This document shows positions 6,017 through 12,346 of a DNA stretch of 15,621 nucleotides, piece after piece. The notes under the pieces were generated by a model. The model did no database searches, was not told where the DNA came from, and saw nothing but the letters and a program-made list of their open reading frames with translations. The DNA comes from Acidimicrobiia bacterium. GTDB lineage: Bacteria > Actinomycetota > Acidimicrobiia > Acidimicrobiales > AC-14. A program made the position numbers and the translations under genes. Within the stretch, counting starts at the first letter, position 1. Each line of letters opens with the position of its first letter. The stretch covers positions 1 through 15,621 of the forward strand of contig JAFASB010000207.1 of assembly GCA_019244985.1 (NCBI GenBank). The letters are read 5' to 3'.

Positions 6017-7857
6017 CCGTCGTCCTCGTCGGGTTCGTCGTCGTCGGCGCCGGCCGCGTCGGCCAGCGCGTCGAGAGCCCAGGAGCCGCCCTTGCGGGCT
6101 GGCACCCGACCGCCGTCGCCCCTCGCCCGCCGACGGGTGGGGGGCCGGCGGCCGGGGCGGTGGGGATCGTCGGGAGTGGCGGGGTCCTGGCCGACGGCGA
6201 CGCCCTTGGGCGGCGCTGCTTCGCCGGGGCGGGACTCCCGCAGTGCCTGCACGATCCCCATCCCGCGCCCCTCGGCGATGTCGGCACCCAGCGTCTGGGC
6301 CGCCTGCCGGGCGGCGCGGCCCAGCGCCATCACATAGTCCATCTGGCGGCTGCGGTTGTCGACGATGCGCTCGCGCACGCCCGCGGGCGTGGGCCCGTCA
6401 TAGACCCATCCACAGAAGCGCCCCCCGAAGAAGACTGCGGCGCGGTCGTAGCGGCGCCGCAACGGCTCGGGAACCGTCGGCCAGCGGGCCTGGGAACCGT
6501 CGAGGAGCGGCGGGAGGTAAGCGAGGGGGTCGGTGAGATGGTTGAGGACCCGGACCTCCACGAAGTCGCCCACCGTCGGCTTCGTCTTTTGGCCCCGGCG
6601 CCATTCGCCCTCGTCGAAGTCCACGTCGACGCCGTCGCCCACCCAGTAGCGGCCGTCGATGCACACCCCCCGGTGCTCGACCCTGCGCCGCCCGCCGTTG
6701 AAGGCGTGGGGCTGGTACAGCTCGGCCAGCGCTTCGTCGGGGAGGCGGCGGTAGGCAGGGGCATTGGCCATGAAGAACTCCCGGGGCGTGGTCCCCAGGT
6801 GCTTGCGGGGGGTGTCGTTGCGGCGGTCGACCGCCAGCAGCACCAGCCCCTTCACCATCTCGAAGGTGAGCAGGTGGGCGTCCGGCTGGCCGTGGAGGTC
6901 GGTGCCGTCGAGACGGAGTGCGTTGGTGCGCCGCCCCGGCAGGCCGGCCAGCAGTTCGTCTTGGAGGTGGCGGGCCTCGGCCTCCACTACCGCCTTGCCC
7001 CACCATGCATAGGGTGCGTGGGCGGACATCTGGGGCAAGGAGACGAAGCACCCGGGCGTCAAGCCGGCCAGACGATGGACCCGCACAAAGGCGTCGTCGT
7101 TGCGCGTGGCGGTGAAGGCGCGAGCATTGTCGAACACGATCGAATCGGGTAGGCGTCCATAGGCGCGGCCGTCGGCGTCGACGAGGGGCTCGGCTGCATC
7201 GGCAAGCAGCGCCAAGAAGTCCCCGGACGTGAAGGGCCGGGGAAGGATCGACACGGCGCGCTTGAAGCCCGATGCCACGTCGGTCAGCAACAGGACGCGC
7301 ACCTGGATCCGCACGTGGGTACCTGGGTCGCCACCCGCGTCGAGGTCCATGACCACCTCATCGGCCTGGTAGGCCTCGCCGACCTCGTAGTGGGGGCCAC
7401 GCACGAATAAGCACCGGGCCGGGACCTCGCGCAGACCCGAGCGGGGCGCGGCCTGGAGCAGGGCAGGAGCCGCCTTCAGCTTGCGACACAGTGTGGCCCG
7501 GCTGGGCACCCGGTCAGCTCCGAGGACCTCGCTCAGCGCGGCCAGCACCCTCTTCTGGGATCCCAGCCAAAAGTAGAGCGTCCAGAACACGTCGTCGAGG
7601 ACGAACGCGCCCGGGCCGCGGAGGGCAAGACGCTCCAGCAAGTCACCGCCTTCGTCCTCGCTGCCGGACCCTTCGGCGAGGATCTCCCGGCGGAGCCGGT
7701 AGATCGGGGTGAGCGACCGCCACCCCGCCAGATCGGCGTAGACGCGGGCGCGCTCGCGGGTCAGGGCGCCGCCGGTGCCCGCGAGGTAGAGGCGCAGCTC
7801 GTCTTTGACGATGGCGCGGGTATCGGTCCTGGTCCACAGGGTCTGGTCGATGCTCAT
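6013..7857 (-). CDS. tnsB: DDE transposase of the TnsB/TniA/MuA type, 614 aa
   Basis: Retroviral-integrase-fold transposase that would bind element ends and carry out 3'-strand transfer. The N-terminal ~150 residues are helical DNA-binding domains. The catalytic core shows first Asp in EAYQADEVVMDL (~166), second Asp in SIVFDNARAF (~243), and Glu in WGKAVVEAEARHL (~292). A Mu-type C-terminal beta-barrel follows (GVCIDGRYWVGDGVDVDFDE, ~397-416). The tail is Arg/Pro-rich and then acidic (ADDDEPDEDDG), the part that in TnsB/MuA relatives contacts the ATPase. The ATG at 7857 has a GAGGAG Shine-Dalgarno about 6 nt upstream and lies 15 nt after the nuclease gene. Intact length and motifs suggest an active enzyme. 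Confidence 0.92.
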   Translation of the reverse strand: MSIDQTLWTRTDTRAIVKDELRLYLAGTGGALTRERARVYADLAGWRSLTPIYRLRREILAEGSGSEDEGGDLLERLALRGPGAFVLDDVFWTLYFWLGSQKRVLAALSEVLGADRVPSRATLCRKLKAAPALLQAAPRSGLREVPARCLFVRGPHYEVGEAYQADEVVMDLDAGGDPGTHVRIQVRVLLLTDVASGFKRAVSILPRPFTSGDFLALLADAAEPLVDADGRAYGRLPDSIVFDNARAFTATRNDDAFVRVHRLAGLTPGCFVSLPQMSAHAPYAWWGKAVVEAEARHLQDELLAGLPGRRTNALRLDGTDLHGQPDAHLLTFEMVKGLVLLAVDRRNDTPRKHLGTTPREFFMANAPAYRRLPDEALAELYQPHAFNGGRRRVEHRGVCIDGRYWVGDGVDVDFDEGEWRRGQKTKPTVGDFVEVRVLNHLTDPLAYLPPLLDGSQARWPTVPEPLRRRYDRAAVFFGGRFCGWVYDGPTPAGVRERIVDNRSRQMDYVMALGRAARQAAQTLGADIAEGRGMGIVQALRESRPGEAAPPKGVAVGQDPATPDDPHRPGRRPPTRRRARGDGGRVPARKGGSWALDALADAAGADDDEPDEDDG

Positions 7858-7872
7858 CGTGGTCTCCTCGGT

Positions 7873-8385
7873 TCAGCGCGGCGCCAGAGCGGGCGGCGGG
7901 GCGAGGCGGCGCATCCCGGCCCCTGCGGGCGCCACCATGAACGTGCGACGTGGGGCGGCAAGCGTCACGACCCGCACGCCCCCGAAGCGGTTCCCCCAGC
8001 GCTCCGCGCCTCCGACGCACAGGGCGCGCACCTGGGTAGCGGTGTGGGGGTTGGTGAGGTCGGTCCGCGACGTCTTGAGCTCGTCAACCACGAGGACCCC
8101 GGTGACCGGATCGTGCCACAGCAGGTCCAGGCGGCAGTGGGCGAGCGGCTCCTCGACGCCGACCAGTTCCCAGCCCAGGGGCAGGCACGAGGCGAGGTAG
8201 ACGTTGACCGCCGAGATGCAGCGCGTGAGCAACGAAGCGGCCAGCGCGCCGCCGAGCGGCTCGGCGCGGAACATCTGGCGGGCGAGAGCCGAGACGTCCT
8301 CGGGCCCGTCGCCGGCGGCGACGGCCAGTGCCACCAGTCGATGGACTCTGCGCCCAACCTCACAGCTCACCCGTGTGTCCCACAC
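7873..8385 (-). CDS. RecB/Cas4-like PD-(D/E)XK nuclease in the TnsA position, 170 aa
   Basis: First gene of the operon. It carries the RecB-nuclease-type set of residues: His15 in CEVGRRVHRL, Asp87 in HCRLDLLWHD, Glu102-Leu-Lys104 in LVVDELKTS, and Gln118 in HTATQVRAL. This arrangement (GxxxH, then D-15-ExK, then Q) is that of RecB/Cas4-like enzymes, not the usual TnsA pattern. Adjacent to a TnsB-type transposase, the likely role is cleavage of the non-transferred 5' strands so that the element moves by cut-and-paste (inference). Start is GTG 8385-8383, with AAAGGAG 8 nt upstream; the open frame extends to 8880 on paper, but that part is low-quality and antisense to an HTH gene. TnsA proteins are usually ~200-270 aa, so this one is compact. 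Confidence 0.8.
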   Translation of the reverse strand: MWDTRVSCEVGRRVHRLVALAVAAGDGPEDVSALARQMFRAEPLGGALAASLLTRCISAVNVYLASCLPLGWELVGVEEPLAHCRLDLLWHDPVTGVLVVDELKTSRTDLTNPHTATQVRALCVGGAERWGNRFGGVRVVTLAAPRRTFMVAPAGAGMRRLAPPPALAPR

Positions 8386-8393
8386 CTCACTCG

Positions 8394-8400
8394 CTCCTTT
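8394..8400 (-). promoter_or_regulatory. Shine-Dalgarno of the transposition operon's first gene
   Basis: AAAGGAG on the minus strand, 8 nt before GTG 8385-8383. It decides the start of the nuclease gene, and hence the 123-bp divergent intergenic region. Confidence 0.65.
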
Positions 8401-8402
8401 CA

Positions 8403-8424
8403 GGTGTAGGGCGTGCCCCACACC
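8403..8424. promoter_or_regulatory. 22-bp imperfect palindrome between divergent genes
   Basis: GGTGTAGGGCGTGCCCCACACC is a palindrome except for the central pair and one other pair (9 of 11 pairs match). It lies immediately upstream of the nuclease gene's ribosome site. Related GGTGT boxes occur on either side: CCCACACC at 8379-8386 and GGTGTGAC at 8446-8453. Candidate operator for one of the HTH proteins, or a transposase-binding box. Confidence 0.45.
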
Positions 8425-8508
8425 GCTGTCCCAGTGTGCACCCGGGGTGTGACAAGAACTCTCTGGCGTCCGTGTGCTGGGGGCGGCGGCGTGGTAAGGC
8501 GGGGTGCT

Positions 8509-8805
8509 ATGCCCCGGGCTCAGGCCAGCGCCAGACGACCGTGCGACTACTGCGCCCGCTTCCCCGACGGGCCAATCCGCAAGGACGCGCCGGCTGGGGT
8601 GGCCGAGGTCGTCGCCGTGGCCCGCTCGATCCGACGAAGGCTGGAGGACGGCACGCCGAGTCTCAGCGAACTCGCGAGGCGCTCGGGTGTCGACAGGAGC
8701 ACGATCTATGACCTGTTGGCCGGGCGCGCCTGGATCGACGTCTCGACGCTCGCCCGCCTGGAAGCGGCGCTGGGCACCCGGTTGTGGCCATCGTCGCAGA
8801 GCTGA
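8509..8805 (+). CDS. small HTH DNA-binding protein divergent from the transposition operon, 98 aa
   Basis: Residues ~45-95 form an XRE-like HTH: SLSELARRSGVDRSTIYDLL is helix-turn-helix with the turn at SGV, followed by WIDVSTLARLEAALGTRLWP. The N-terminal part has a CDYC pair (Cys-x-x-Cys) that might bind metal, though only two Cys are present. Start ATG 8509 was chosen over an upstream in-frame GTG at 8413, because the extra residues are poor coding sequence and would cover the shared regulatory region. Divergent arrangement with the nuclease gene makes it a plausible repressor of the transposition operon; equally it may be unrelated host DNA. Confidence 0.75.
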   Translation: MPRAQASARRPCDYCARFPDGPIRKDAPAGVAEVVAVARSIRRRLEDGTPSLSELARRSGVDRSTIYDLLAGRAWIDVSTLARLEAALGTRLWPSSQS

Positions 8806-8902
8806 GGCGCTGGGCCCGGGGTCTGCCCGGACTGGTGTCTGCCACACGTCGGGCGCGCCGGATAGATTCGGGTCGGCCACGGAGACGGTCCTCCTTGGTC
8901 CG

Positions 8903-8938
8903 GACCCCCGGGAGTTCGGGCTCCGCGGGGGTCTTTCT
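8903..8938 (+). terminator. Rho-independent-type terminator hairpin
   Basis: GACCCCC (8903-8909) pairs with GGGGGTC (8927-8933); the stem continues with G8910-C8926 and, after a one-base bulge, GGAG/CTCC around a TTCGGG loop, then TTTCT. About 12 bp of mostly GC stem with a short T-tract. It is placed ~100 bp after the HTH gene and before the HxlR gene. Confidence 0.6.
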
Positions 8939-8996
8939 CCTGATCCCTACCGCGCCGTCGTTTCGATCGTCGTCGTCACAGTGGCCGCCGGCATAA

Positions 8997-9021
8997 GCCT
9001 GTCACAGGCCCGGCTTAGACT
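8997..9021 (+). promoter_or_regulatory. candidate operator and -10 box of the HxlR-type gene
   Basis: GCCTGT-C-ACAGGC (8997-9009) is a perfect 6+1+6 inverted repeat, followed by TAGACT (9016-9021), which fits TANNNT. Transcription would start about 7 nt later, essentially at the TTG at 9028, suggesting a leaderless message and autoregulation. No good -35 is visible. Confidence 0.35.
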
Positions 9022-9027
9022 GGTGAA

Positions 9028-9696
9028 TTGGGTACGAGTAATGCCCTGTCGCCGCCGGCACCTAGGTCAGCTTGGATTCCGTTGTCACCCGTGTCTAATC
9101 GTTCGGTCGCCATCCGTCAAGAGGGAGGTGGCGTCCCTGCGCTCGATGGGCGCTGGACCGTGCGGCTCTTGGCTGCGCTGGCTGCCGGGCCGCTGCACTA
9201 CAGCGACATCGCTCGGGCGCTTGAGGGCATCTCCCCGACGGTCCTGAACGAGCGGTTGCGCGACGTGGTCGATCGCGACCTCGTCCGTCACGGCGGCAAC
9301 GGCTCTCCGTACAGCTTGGCAGCCTCGACCGCACCCCTCGCCGACGCCCTGCGTGAGTTGCGGGCCCGAGCGCAAGTTGTGGATGGCTCCCGCCGCGCGC
9401 TCGCGCCACCGGGCGGGGTGTTGGGCATCATGGAGCGGCGCTGGGCTCTGGCGATCTTGATGTGCCTGCTGGACGGGCCGAAGCGCTACTCCGAGATTGG
9501 CAAAACGCTCCCGGCGATGTCGGGATATACCCAGTCGCACAGAATGCGGGAGCTGGCCGACGCGAGGCTCGTCGAGCGCAGGGTCGCGCAGGGCCCACCC
9601 GTCTCGACGAGTTACCTGCTGAGCCCCGAGGGCGAAGGTCTCCGGCCGGCTCTGGAGGCGATTCGTCGGTGGGCAGAGGACCCTCGTCGCCGGTGA
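9028..9696 (+). CDS. tandem HxlR-type winged-helix regulator, 222 aa
   Basis: Two HxlR-like winged helices in one chain. First (~40-115): LDGRWTVRLLAALAAGPLHY, then SDIARALEGISPTVLNERLR and DLVRHGGNGSPYSL. Second (~135-215): MERRWALAILMCLLDGPKRY, then SEIGKTLPAMSGYTQSHRMR and LVERRVAQGPPVSTSYLLS. HxlR proteins normally have one such domain (~100-120 aa) and dimerise, so this is a fused dimer. The HxlR-typical N-terminal Cys, used for thiol/aldehyde sensing, is not seen. Start is uncertain: TTG 9028 suits a leaderless transcript from the TAGACT box, and GTG 9091 is another in-frame choice. Target genes are unknown; the phosphoesterase gene downstream is a possibility. Confidence 0.82.
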   Translation: MGTSNALSPPAPRSAWIPLSPVSNRSVAIRQEGGGVPALDGRWTVRLLAALAAGPLHYSDIARALEGISPTVLNERLRDVVDRDLVRHGGNGSPYSLAASTAPLADALRELRARAQVVDGSRRALAPPGGVLGIMERRWALAILMCLLDGPKRYSEIGKTLPAMSGYTQSHRMRELADARLVERRVAQGPPVSTSYLLSPEGEGLRPALEAIRRWAEDPRRR

Positions 9697-9861
9697 GGCG
9701 GCAGGTCAGGCCATGCACAACCGTGAGGCGGGTGTACTCCCAATCCAGCGCGGGCGCCCGGACAGAGCCTCCTTCGCCGGCCTCACACCTTGCGCCGGCC
9801 CGCTCGCGGCCGCGGGACGTGCGGCGCGAACCCCGCTGTAATCGCCATCCTCCCATTGCTG

Positions 9862-10074
9862 GTGCACGGCCCCAGGCTCTTTGAGACCGCGAGCGGTATG
9901 CGTGGCATGGCGAGTGTCACCCCTGGCGTGGCGCTTGTGCGAGCTGGGACACGGGCGGCCTGTGTGAGCGTTGGGCTCGGTCCGGTACGTGATCTGCGGC
10001 TCATGCCGCCCGGCGGCGACGGCTGGCGCCCTGTCGTGGAGGTCGTCGGGGCGCGCCCATCGGAGCGCCGGTGA
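9862..10074 (+). CDS. possible small ORF before the phosphoesterase gene
   Basis: In the 374-bp stretch between the HxlR gene and the phosphoesterase gene, one plus-strand frame ends with TGA 10072-10074, overlapping the next GTG start as GTGA. The overlap and strand-like text (TPGVALVRAGTRAACVSVGL, MPPGGDGWRPVVEVVGARP) favour a real short protein of ~55-70 residues. Candidate starts are GTG 9862, ATG 9898 and ATG 9907; none has a convincing ribosome site. No family recognised. The rest of the stretch (9697-9861) shows nothing I can name. Confidence 0.35.
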   Translation: MHGPRLFETASGMRGMASVTPGVALVRAGTRAACVSVGLGPVRDLRLMPPGGDGWRPVVEVVGARPSERR

Positions 10075-10904
10075 GGGTGCTGATCGTCGGCGACGTCGGC
10101 GGCCATCTCAGTGCCCTGGAGGAGGTCCTCGGGCGATTCGGGGTGTCGGTACGGGGCGGCGAGATTCCCCCAGGCACCGTTGTGCTACAGGTGGGTGACC
10201 TCGTCGGGCGCAGTGCCGAGTCGGAGGCGACCGTTGCGGCCGTCGAGCGCATCCGGCGAAGCCAGCCGGACCGCTGGGTCCAGCTCGCCGGCAACCATGA
10301 GCTGCACCATCTCGGCGGCCACCAGTTCGCGGGAACCGACGACCTCAGCGAGGAGGCGGTGGCGACCATGCGCGAGTGGCTTGCCTCAGGCTGGCTGGGG
10401 GTGGCAGCCGCGATCGAGACCAGCGGTTCGGGGGTCTTGGTATCCCACGCCGGGCTTACCCGCGGCCTGTGGTGCGAGCTTGGGTCCCCAGCCTCTGCGG
10501 TCGATGCGGCCGCGGCGTTGCAGATGGCGTGGCGTGACGTGGATGGATGGGACGTCGTCAACCGCCCCGGCTACCTGCTGTCAGGCGGCGGCTCGCCGGC
10601 GCCGGACAGCTCGGCGGGTCCGTTGTGGGCCGAAGCAAGCCTCGAGCTGGTTCCCCCCTGGCTCGATCATGATGACCTCCCCTTCGACCAGGTACACGGC
10701 CATACGAGTGTCTATGACTGGAATCGCGCCGCGTTCGGGGCGGCGGGCCTGGTCCAACACGCCAGCGTCGATCGCCACAAGCGCCACGTCGTCGTGCGCG
10801 CCGGGACGCACGCGATCACCGGCATCGATCCGGGCCTGGGACGCCATGGTCACACGTTCTGGGAACCGCTCATCGTAGAGGCGACGCGGGGTACCCCGCT
10901 GTGA
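10071..10904 (+). CDS. calcineurin-like metallophosphoesterase, 277 aa
   Basis: Two-metal phosphoesterase with the family motifs in order: GDVGGH at residues 7-12 (the GDxHG position), VGDLVGR (~41-47, GDxxDR-like with Gly in place of Asp), GNHE (~73-76), SHAG (~125-128) and VHGHT (~208-212). The overall plan is closest to the PPP/ApaH-like group, so substrates could be phosphoproteins, dinucleotides or other phosphoesters; the sequence does not decide. The GTG at 10071 overlaps the preceding short ORF's stop (GTGA); an early RVLIVGDVGGH strand directly after it supports this start. Soluble, cytoplasmic. Confidence 0.88.
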   Translation: MRVLIVGDVGGHLSALEEVLGRFGVSVRGGEIPPGTVVLQVGDLVGRSAESEATVAAVERIRRSQPDRWVQLAGNHELHHLGGHQFAGTDDLSEEAVATMREWLASGWLGVAAAIETSGSGVLVSHAGLTRGLWCELGSPASAVDAAAALQMAWRDVDGWDVVNRPGYLLSGGGSPAPDSSAGPLWAEASLELVPPWLDHDDLPFDQVHGHTSVYDWNRAAFGAAGLVQHASVDRHKRHVVVRAGTHAITGIDPGLGRHGHTFWEPLIVEATRGTPL

Positions 10905-10984
10905 CGTGGGTGATGTATGACATGACAAACCCAGGCGTCGGGGTAGGTAACGGGTCGCAGGCACAACAGGCTGGGGAGGCCGCA

Positions 10985-11254
10985 GTGTCGAGAGTGCCAG
11001 GGCCGGGGTTGGTGTGTAAGAACTGCGGGAAGCTGCTCTCGCTGCTCGACCGCGTCTGGCGCGACGAGCGCTGGGTTATCGACTGCCCGAAGTGTGGTGC
11101 GGAGAACTCGATGAAGCGGCCCGACCCGCCGCGATGGAGGCGGGATCGTCTAGGGGCCCGTCGGCCCGGCCGTTTAGCCGGCACGGCCGCCTTGAACCTC
11201 GGTGTTCGGAGAGGTGCCCCGCTCCGGCTCCCAGTTGGGCCGACGCCTCACTGA
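10985..11254 (+). CDS. small zinc-ribbon protein, 89 aa
   Basis: A four-Cys zinc ribbon, CKNCGKLLSL ... WVIDCPKCGAENSM, occupies the first half (two CxxC knuckles ~22 residues apart). The C-terminal half is Arg/Pro-rich and may bind nucleic acid. GTG 10985 is preferred because GGGGAGG lies 5-6 nt upstream. The frame is open further up to GTG 10901, which overlaps the phosphoesterase stop (GTGA), so a 117-aa form is possible. Co-directional and close to the phosphoesterase gene, probably one transcript. Function unknown. Confidence 0.6.
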   Translation: MSRVPGPGLVCKNCGKLLSLLDRVWRDERWVIDCPKCGAENSMKRPDPPRWRRDRLGARRPGRLAGTAALNLGVRRGAPLRLPVGPTPH

Positions 11255-11574
11255 AACTGCTCAGCTGTCAACCCCTGCGGAACAGGTTCCGCGGCACTCA
11301 CGTAATGCGGCGTCGTCATCCAGCGGAGTGTCCCGTAGCAACTTCTCGGACACTTTCGGGCTCCCATAGCGCATACCTGGTTGGTGGGTTGGACGGAGCC
11401 GGACGACGTGCATCGGTCATTCCCGCAGGGCACGCTCGACCTTGCGAGGGGAACGGTCACCGTGAAGCCCAGATCGTCACCATCACGCATCTCGAGCCTC
11501 GCTCTTGTGGCCTCCACAAGGGGGCTGACCGGCGTAAGGCGCGCCGCGCTTCGTTGCCCGTTCGCGTCGCCCAT
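11248..11574 (-). CDS. doubtful ORF after the HNH-like gene
   Basis: The 325-bp stretch 11255-11578 contains one minus-strand frame of 108 codons, starting at ATG 11574, only 4 nt after the stop of the HNH-like gene. Its first half reads as a plausible protein (ATRARLEMRDGDDLGFTVTV); the second half is Cys/Ser-rich and less convincing (CTSSGSVQPTNQVCAMGARK). No family is recognised and no ribosome site is evident. It may be a partner of the HNH-like protein or a chance frame. Otherwise I see nothing in this stretch. Confidence 0.3.
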   Translation of the reverse strand: MGDANGQRSAARLTPVSPLVEATRARLEMRDGDDLGFTVTVPLARSSVPCGNDRCTSSGSVQPTNQVCAMGARKCPRSCYGTLRWMTTPHYVSAAEPVPQGLTAEQFQ

Positions 11575-11578
11575 GGCG

Positions 11579-12346
11579 CTAAGGAAGAGGCGCCCAGCCC
11601 GTCATCTCGCCGGACCGCGTGAATTCGACGGCCTCATGCTGTTTGGCGTCGGCCCACTTCAGGCCCAGCACCTTGGTCCCTCTGGAGTCGGAGCGAGTCA
11701 GCCGAATCTCCGCTGGACGACGCATGGCAGGTGCCAGGTGATCAGGTTGGCCGAGCGCGAGCGATAGAGGTACGAACCGGCACCAGGCCCGCAGATAGGT
11801 CAGCTCGCCTTCGGGGTTCAGGTGTGTTGTGATCGCCAGATTCGCGGGAGCGGCATACCGGTCGCCGAGCTGGGCGTCGACATAGAGGCCCCAGTTCTTT
11901 GGGAAGTCTCGCCGGCCGAACAGAACTTCAAGCATGTGGTCCTCATCTCGAATCGCAGCGCCTCGTCCCGCCAGCCGGTTCGTCGCCGTGAGACCGAACG
12001 CGATCTTGAGGAGCCAGCGCTCGAGAAACTCACCGCGAACGTAGACGCGTTCGTCGTTTTTCGATCGGGCGCCCAGCTCATGGTCAAAGCGCTGGAGTGC
12101 GCCGAAGAAGCTCACGGCTGCGGAGTCGAGGTGCGACAGGGAATGGTTGTGCGCGTCACACAAGATTTTCGATGCAAGAGACGCGACGCCGATCCTCTTC
12201 GGGTTGTCGATTCCGGGCATGCCGTCGATGATCGGCGCCTTGTGGATTAGTTCGAGGACGCTTCGAGAGAGGTAGTGCTCTCGCGTCTGTACCGGGGAGC
12301 AGCCACCCAACGGCGTTGCGTAACAGCTGACCATCTTGATGGCCAA
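11579..12346 (-). CDS. HNH-like nuclease-domain protein, 255 aa
   Basis: The N-terminal ~75 residues have an HNH/His-Me-type layout: Cys8 and Cys16 (SCYATPLGGCSP), then REHYLSRSVL (22-31, equivalent to the 'EHvip.sl' strand with His24), then ILCDAHNHSLSHLD (61-74) with the CxxHN knuckle. Two Cys pairs could hold zinc, with His24 and Asn67 near the active site. The remaining ~180 residues form an alpha/beta region of unknown type (LERWLLKIAFGLTATNRLAG). Start is TTG 12346 or ATG 12334, four codons in; neither has a strong ribosome site. Possible roles are DNA cleavage in phage defence or a mobile nuclease; direction matches the Rhs cassette upstream, but ~500 bp separates them. Confidence 0.68.
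   Translation of the reverse strand: MAIKMVSCYATPLGGCSPVQTREHYLSRSVLELIHKAPIIDGMPGIDNPKRIGVASLASKILCDAHNHSLSHLDSAAVSFFGALQRFDHELGARSKNDERVYVRGEFLERWLLKIAFGLTATNRLAGRGAAIRDEDHMLEVLFGRRDFPKNWGLYVDAQLGDRYAAPANLAITTHLNPEGELTYLRAWCRFVPLSLALGQPDHLAPAMRRPAEIRLTRSDSRGTKVLGLKWADAKQHEAVEFTRSGEMTGWAPLP

Noticed and set aside
5411..7152. Several plus-strand frames of 300-340 codons antisense to the ATPase and transposase genes
   Set aside because: The opposite strand encodes clear Walker and DDE motifs; the plus-strand products look like compositional artefacts.
8386..8880. N-terminal extension of the nuclease frame to 335 residues
   Set aside because: The extra residues are Pro/Ser/Arg-rich and antisense to an HTH gene, while GTG 8385 has a good AAAGGAG ribosome site.
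8903..8938. GGAGTTCGGGCTCC as a tRNA T-arm
   Set aside because: It does not fit GTTCRANNC, and no acceptor, D-arm or anticodon arm surrounds it; the hairpin with T-tract is better read as a terminator.
9783..10106. Minus-strand 107-codon frame in the HxlR-phosphoesterase gap
   Set aside because: Ser/Thr/Pro/Arg-rich shadow; the plus-strand frame there has the GTGA overlap with the phosphoesterase gene.
2611..10928. TGTCATGGTCATGC at 2611 and ATGACATGACA near 10918 as an inverted terminal repeat pair
   Set aside because: Similarity covers only about 12 bases with a gap, and flanking 5-mers (AGCCA versus AACCC) do not match as a target duplication.
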